6,431 bases of DNA from Dehalococcoidia bacterium CG2_30_46_9 (lineage in GTDB: Bacteria > Chloroflexota > Dehalococcoidia > GIF9 > AB-539-J10): NCBI GenBank assembly GCA_001873005.1, contig MNYE01000101.1, positions 1 through 6,431 on the forward strand, in the 5' to 3' direction. Positions 5,366 to 6,431 of the stretch are shown here, piece by piece. Under the pieces are notes generated by a model. That model ran no database searches. It was not told the DNA's origin and saw only the letters and a program-made list of their open reading frames with translations. Positions within the stretch are counted from its first letter, which is position 1. The number at the start of each line of letters is the position of its first letter. The position numbers were made by a program, and so were the translations under genes.

Positions 5366-5833
5366 ATGGCTGAACATTATGAAGGTTTATTACTAGGTAA
5401 AGGTCTCAAATTCGCTGTAGTTGTTTCCCGCTTTAATGACCTAATAACAACAAGGTTGCTCGAGGGGGCAAAAGACGCCTTATTGCGTCATGGAGTTGAA
5501 GAAAAGGACATTGATACCGCCTGGACACCAGGATGTTTGGAAATCCCTTTAGTAGCGCAAAAATTGGCACGAAGTGGCAAATATAATGCCATAATATGTC
5601 TTGGTGCTGTAATTCGTGGTGGCACTCCCCATTTTGAGTATGTAGCTTCTGAAGTGAATCGTGGGCTGGGTAGGATAAACTTGGATACTGCCTTGCCCGT
5701 GATACAGGGTATAATTACTGCCGATACCTTAGAACAAGCTATCCAGAGAGCTGGTAGCAAAGAAGGCAATAAAGGCTTTGCTGCTGCGGTAAGCGCTATC
5801 GAAATGGCAAATCTGCTTAAAACCCTGCCCTGA
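5366..5833 (+). CDS. ribH: 6,7-dimethyl-8-ribityllumazine synthase
   Basis: RibH condenses the ribitylaminopyrimidinedione with DHBP to make 6,7-dimethyl-8-ribityllumazine, the substrate of RibE; the family forms pentamers or 60-mer capsids. The 155 residues equal the usual length. Visible marks are VVVSRFND (18-25, with the substrate-stacking aromatic Phe23), [30 protein letters not shown] (catalytic His89) and [20 protein letters not shown] (phosphate-binding region). The ATG at 5366 is chosen for the strong GGGGAGG 5 bases upstream and the fit to family length. An in-frame ATG at 5339 would lie in repeat DNA. It is the last gene of the rib operon. The stop codon falls within a short palindrome shared with the convergent gene's 3' side. 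Confidence 0.96.
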   Translation: MAEHYEGLLLGKGLKFAVVVSRFNDLITTRLLEGAKDALLRHGVEEKDIDTAWTPGCLEIPLVAQKLARSGKYNAIICLGAVIRGGTPHFEYVASEVNRGLGRINLDTALPVIQGIITADTLEQAIQRAGSKEGNKGFAAAVSAIEMANLLKTLP

Positions 5834-5847
5834 GCGACAGCGAAGGG
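5828..5847. terminator. Palindrome between convergent genes, possible weak bidirectional terminator
   Basis: CCCTGAGC (5828-5835), loop GACA, GCGAAGGG (5840-5847). CCCT/AGGG and GC/GC pair, with two G-A mismatches between. It includes the ribH stop codon and lies 1 base before the stop of the minus-strand gene. A proper T-run is absent on either side, so termination is only a suggestion. It may instead be another member of the local repeat elements. Confidence 0.35.
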
Positions 5848-5848
5848 T

Positions 5849-6100
5849 CTAATCCTTTCTATAAACTTTGTCGCCTCGCCTTACTCTGTCAGACACCTTT
5901 ATGCCCACAATATCGTCGGGCTTTCCTTCGGCAATATCAATCCGATCAATCTGCATGGACTCCACAGTGAGTTCCATGTCTGTGGTGTTGCCCTTGATGT
6001 GGATTTTGTCGCCTACTTTCAAGGTGCTACTTAGCTCAACACCAGCGACTACGGGTTTAGCAAAAAATTCCGTTACTTTGCCGACTTCTACTTCTGGCAT
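5849..6100 (-). CDS. Small EF-Tu domain 2-like (translation elongation factor-like) protein
   Basis: An 83-residue protein resembling domain 2 (the beta barrel) of translation GTPases, without a GTPase domain. It starts EVEVGKVTEFFAKPVVAGVE and has VGDKIHIKGNTTDMELTVES, DIVGIKVSDRVRRGDKVY, the typical order of an EF-Tu_D2 barrel. Stand-alone proteins of this kind are known in some bacteria and archaea, usually annotated only as elongation factor-like, with no settled function. I start at the ATG of 6098-6100 because a perfect AAGGAGGT lies 9 bases upstream; an in-frame ATG at 6131-6133 would sit between the -10 and -35 boxes. The gene is monocistronic and convergent with ribH (15-base gap). 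The fold call is from pattern recognition; the function is unknown. Confidence 0.8.
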   Translation of the reverse strand: MPEVEVGKVTEFFAKPVVAGVELSSTLKVGDKIHIKGNTTDMELTVESMQIDRIDIAEGKPDDIVGIKVSDRVRRGDKVYRKD

Positions 6101-6124
6101 CTTCAAGTACCTCCTTACAGAGAT

Positions 6125-6153
6125 AATATACATCTTTCCTCATTTCCTGTCAA
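6125..6153 (-). promoter_or_regulatory. Near-consensus sigma70 promoter of the EF-Tu domain 2-like gene
   Basis: On the minus strand, consensus TTGACA (6148-6153) is followed after exactly 17 bases by TATATT (6125-6130). The start of transcription is expected near 6118, giving a leader of under 20 bases that is almost entirely the ribosome-binding site. This is the strongest-looking promoter in the window. Confidence 0.8.
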
Positions 6154-6163
6154 TCTGGCATTT

Positions 6164-6184
6164 AAAGAGGTGTTGAAACTCTTT
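6164..6184. repeat. Short inverted repeat next to the IS left end
   Basis: AAAGAG (6164-6169) pairs with CTCTTT (6179-6184) around a 9-base loop. It lies between the promoter at 6125-6153 and the likely IS end. It could be an operator, a remnant of the pre-insertion site or chance; the stem is only 6 bp. Confidence 0.3.
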
Positions 6185-6186
6185 GA

Positions 6187-6431
6187 TAATGTCCTCTAGA
6201 AAACTCGATAGAAATGTCCTCTTTCCGAAAAAAGTGTTAAAGAATAGGCATCTCGAAAGGAGGTGTCAAAATGGAAGGAGGAGCTTTAGCCATGAGTCAG
6301 AGGGAACGCACTCGCCTGGTCATGATGACCAGAGTAAGGGAGAAGGCAATGACGATCAAGGAGGCAGCGGAGGTGATGGGGGTAAGTTACCGGCAAAGTC
6401 GGCGGGTATACAAACGATATAAGGAGGAAGA
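6187..6431 (+). mobile_element. Left end of an insertion sequence (runs off window)
   Basis: The 10-mer AATGTCCTCT occurs twice, at 6188-6197 and 6213-6222, with AGAAA-containing spacers. This is typical of subterminal transposase binding sites, and it precedes a transposase-like gene by about 50 bases. The exact tip cannot be fixed without the right end; the TGTCC near 6190 is the best guess. The layout and the transposase start resemble the ISNCY/IS1202-like elements, an assignment made from memory of the family. Confidence 0.6.
6271..6431 (+). CDS. Transposase, N-terminal helix-turn-helix part (cut by window end)
   Basis: Only 53 codons are visible. The frame is open from the ATG at 6271 to the window end. 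AAAGGAGGT (6256-6264) lies 7 bases upstream of it, so I prefer it over the in-frame ATG at 6292, which also has a GGAGGAG upstream. The chain reads MSQRERTRLVMMTRVREKAM (8-27), then TIKEAAEVMGVSYRQSRRVY and KRYKEE. The second stretch is a clear helix-turn-helix (IKEAAEVMGVSYRQSRRVYKRY) of the type opening ISNCY-like and related DDE transposases. A catalytic domain should follow outside the window. A DNA-binding regulator is the alternative, but the flanking direct repeats favour a transposase. Confidence 0.7.
   Translation, partial: MEGGALAMSQRERTRLVMMTRVREKAMTIKEAAEVMGVSYRQSRRVYKRYKEE

Noticed and set aside
6183..6422. Plus-strand open frame of 79 codons at the right end
   Set aside because: It begins in the IS end and overlaps the transposase in another frame; its Gly/Ser/Asp-rich composition is typical of a shadow frame, and the 6271 frame has the SD and the helix-turn-helix.

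Overview
The window reads as a stretch of bacterial chromosome of moderate GC. It most likely comes from the Chloroflexota, perhaps the class Dehalococcoidia. That assignment is inference. It rests on a dcd-ribD-ribE-ribBA-ribH cluster, an actinobacterial-style dUMP-forming dCTP deaminase, a small EF-Tu domain 2-like protein and many short palindromic intergenic elements. No 16S rRNA or other strong phylogenetic marker is present.

Left part (1-1260, minus strand): a three-gene operon runs leftwards. A small membrane-anchored protein of unknown function comes first, then archease, then RNA ligase RtcB (5' part only; it leaves the window at base 1). Archease is the known activator of RtcB, so the operon's core job is RNA ligation, meaning tRNA splicing or RNA repair. 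A good sigma70-type promoter (TTGCGA, 17 bp, TATAAT) drives it, and a short inverted repeat in its leader includes part of the first Shine-Dalgarno (SD) sequence.

Middle (1258-1605): about 350 bp of divergent intergenic DNA without a gene. It holds at least three palindromic repeat elements and a promoter for the rightward operon. That promoter lies so close to dcd that the dcd mRNA may be nearly leaderless.

Right part (1612-5833, plus strand): dcd is followed directly by a full riboflavin set. RibD (deaminase/reductase), RibBA (GTP cyclohydrolase II and DHBP synthase), RibH (lumazine synthase) and RibE (riboflavin synthase) together take GTP and ribulose 5-phosphate to riboflavin, apart from the phosphatase step. 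No FMN riboswitch (RFN element) is seen. The junctions between rib genes are filled by different inverted-repeat elements, and these encode the last residues of RibD, RibE and RibBA.

End (5849-6431): convergent to ribH is a short EF-Tu domain 2-like gene with a near-consensus promoter. Beyond it lies the left end of an insertion sequence with subterminal direct repeats and the start of a helix-turn-helix transposase cut by the window edge.

I found no CRISPR array, tRNA, rRNA or obvious new defence system. The most unusual content is the system of repeat elements around and inside the rib gene 3' ends, including one family with compensatory stem changes.
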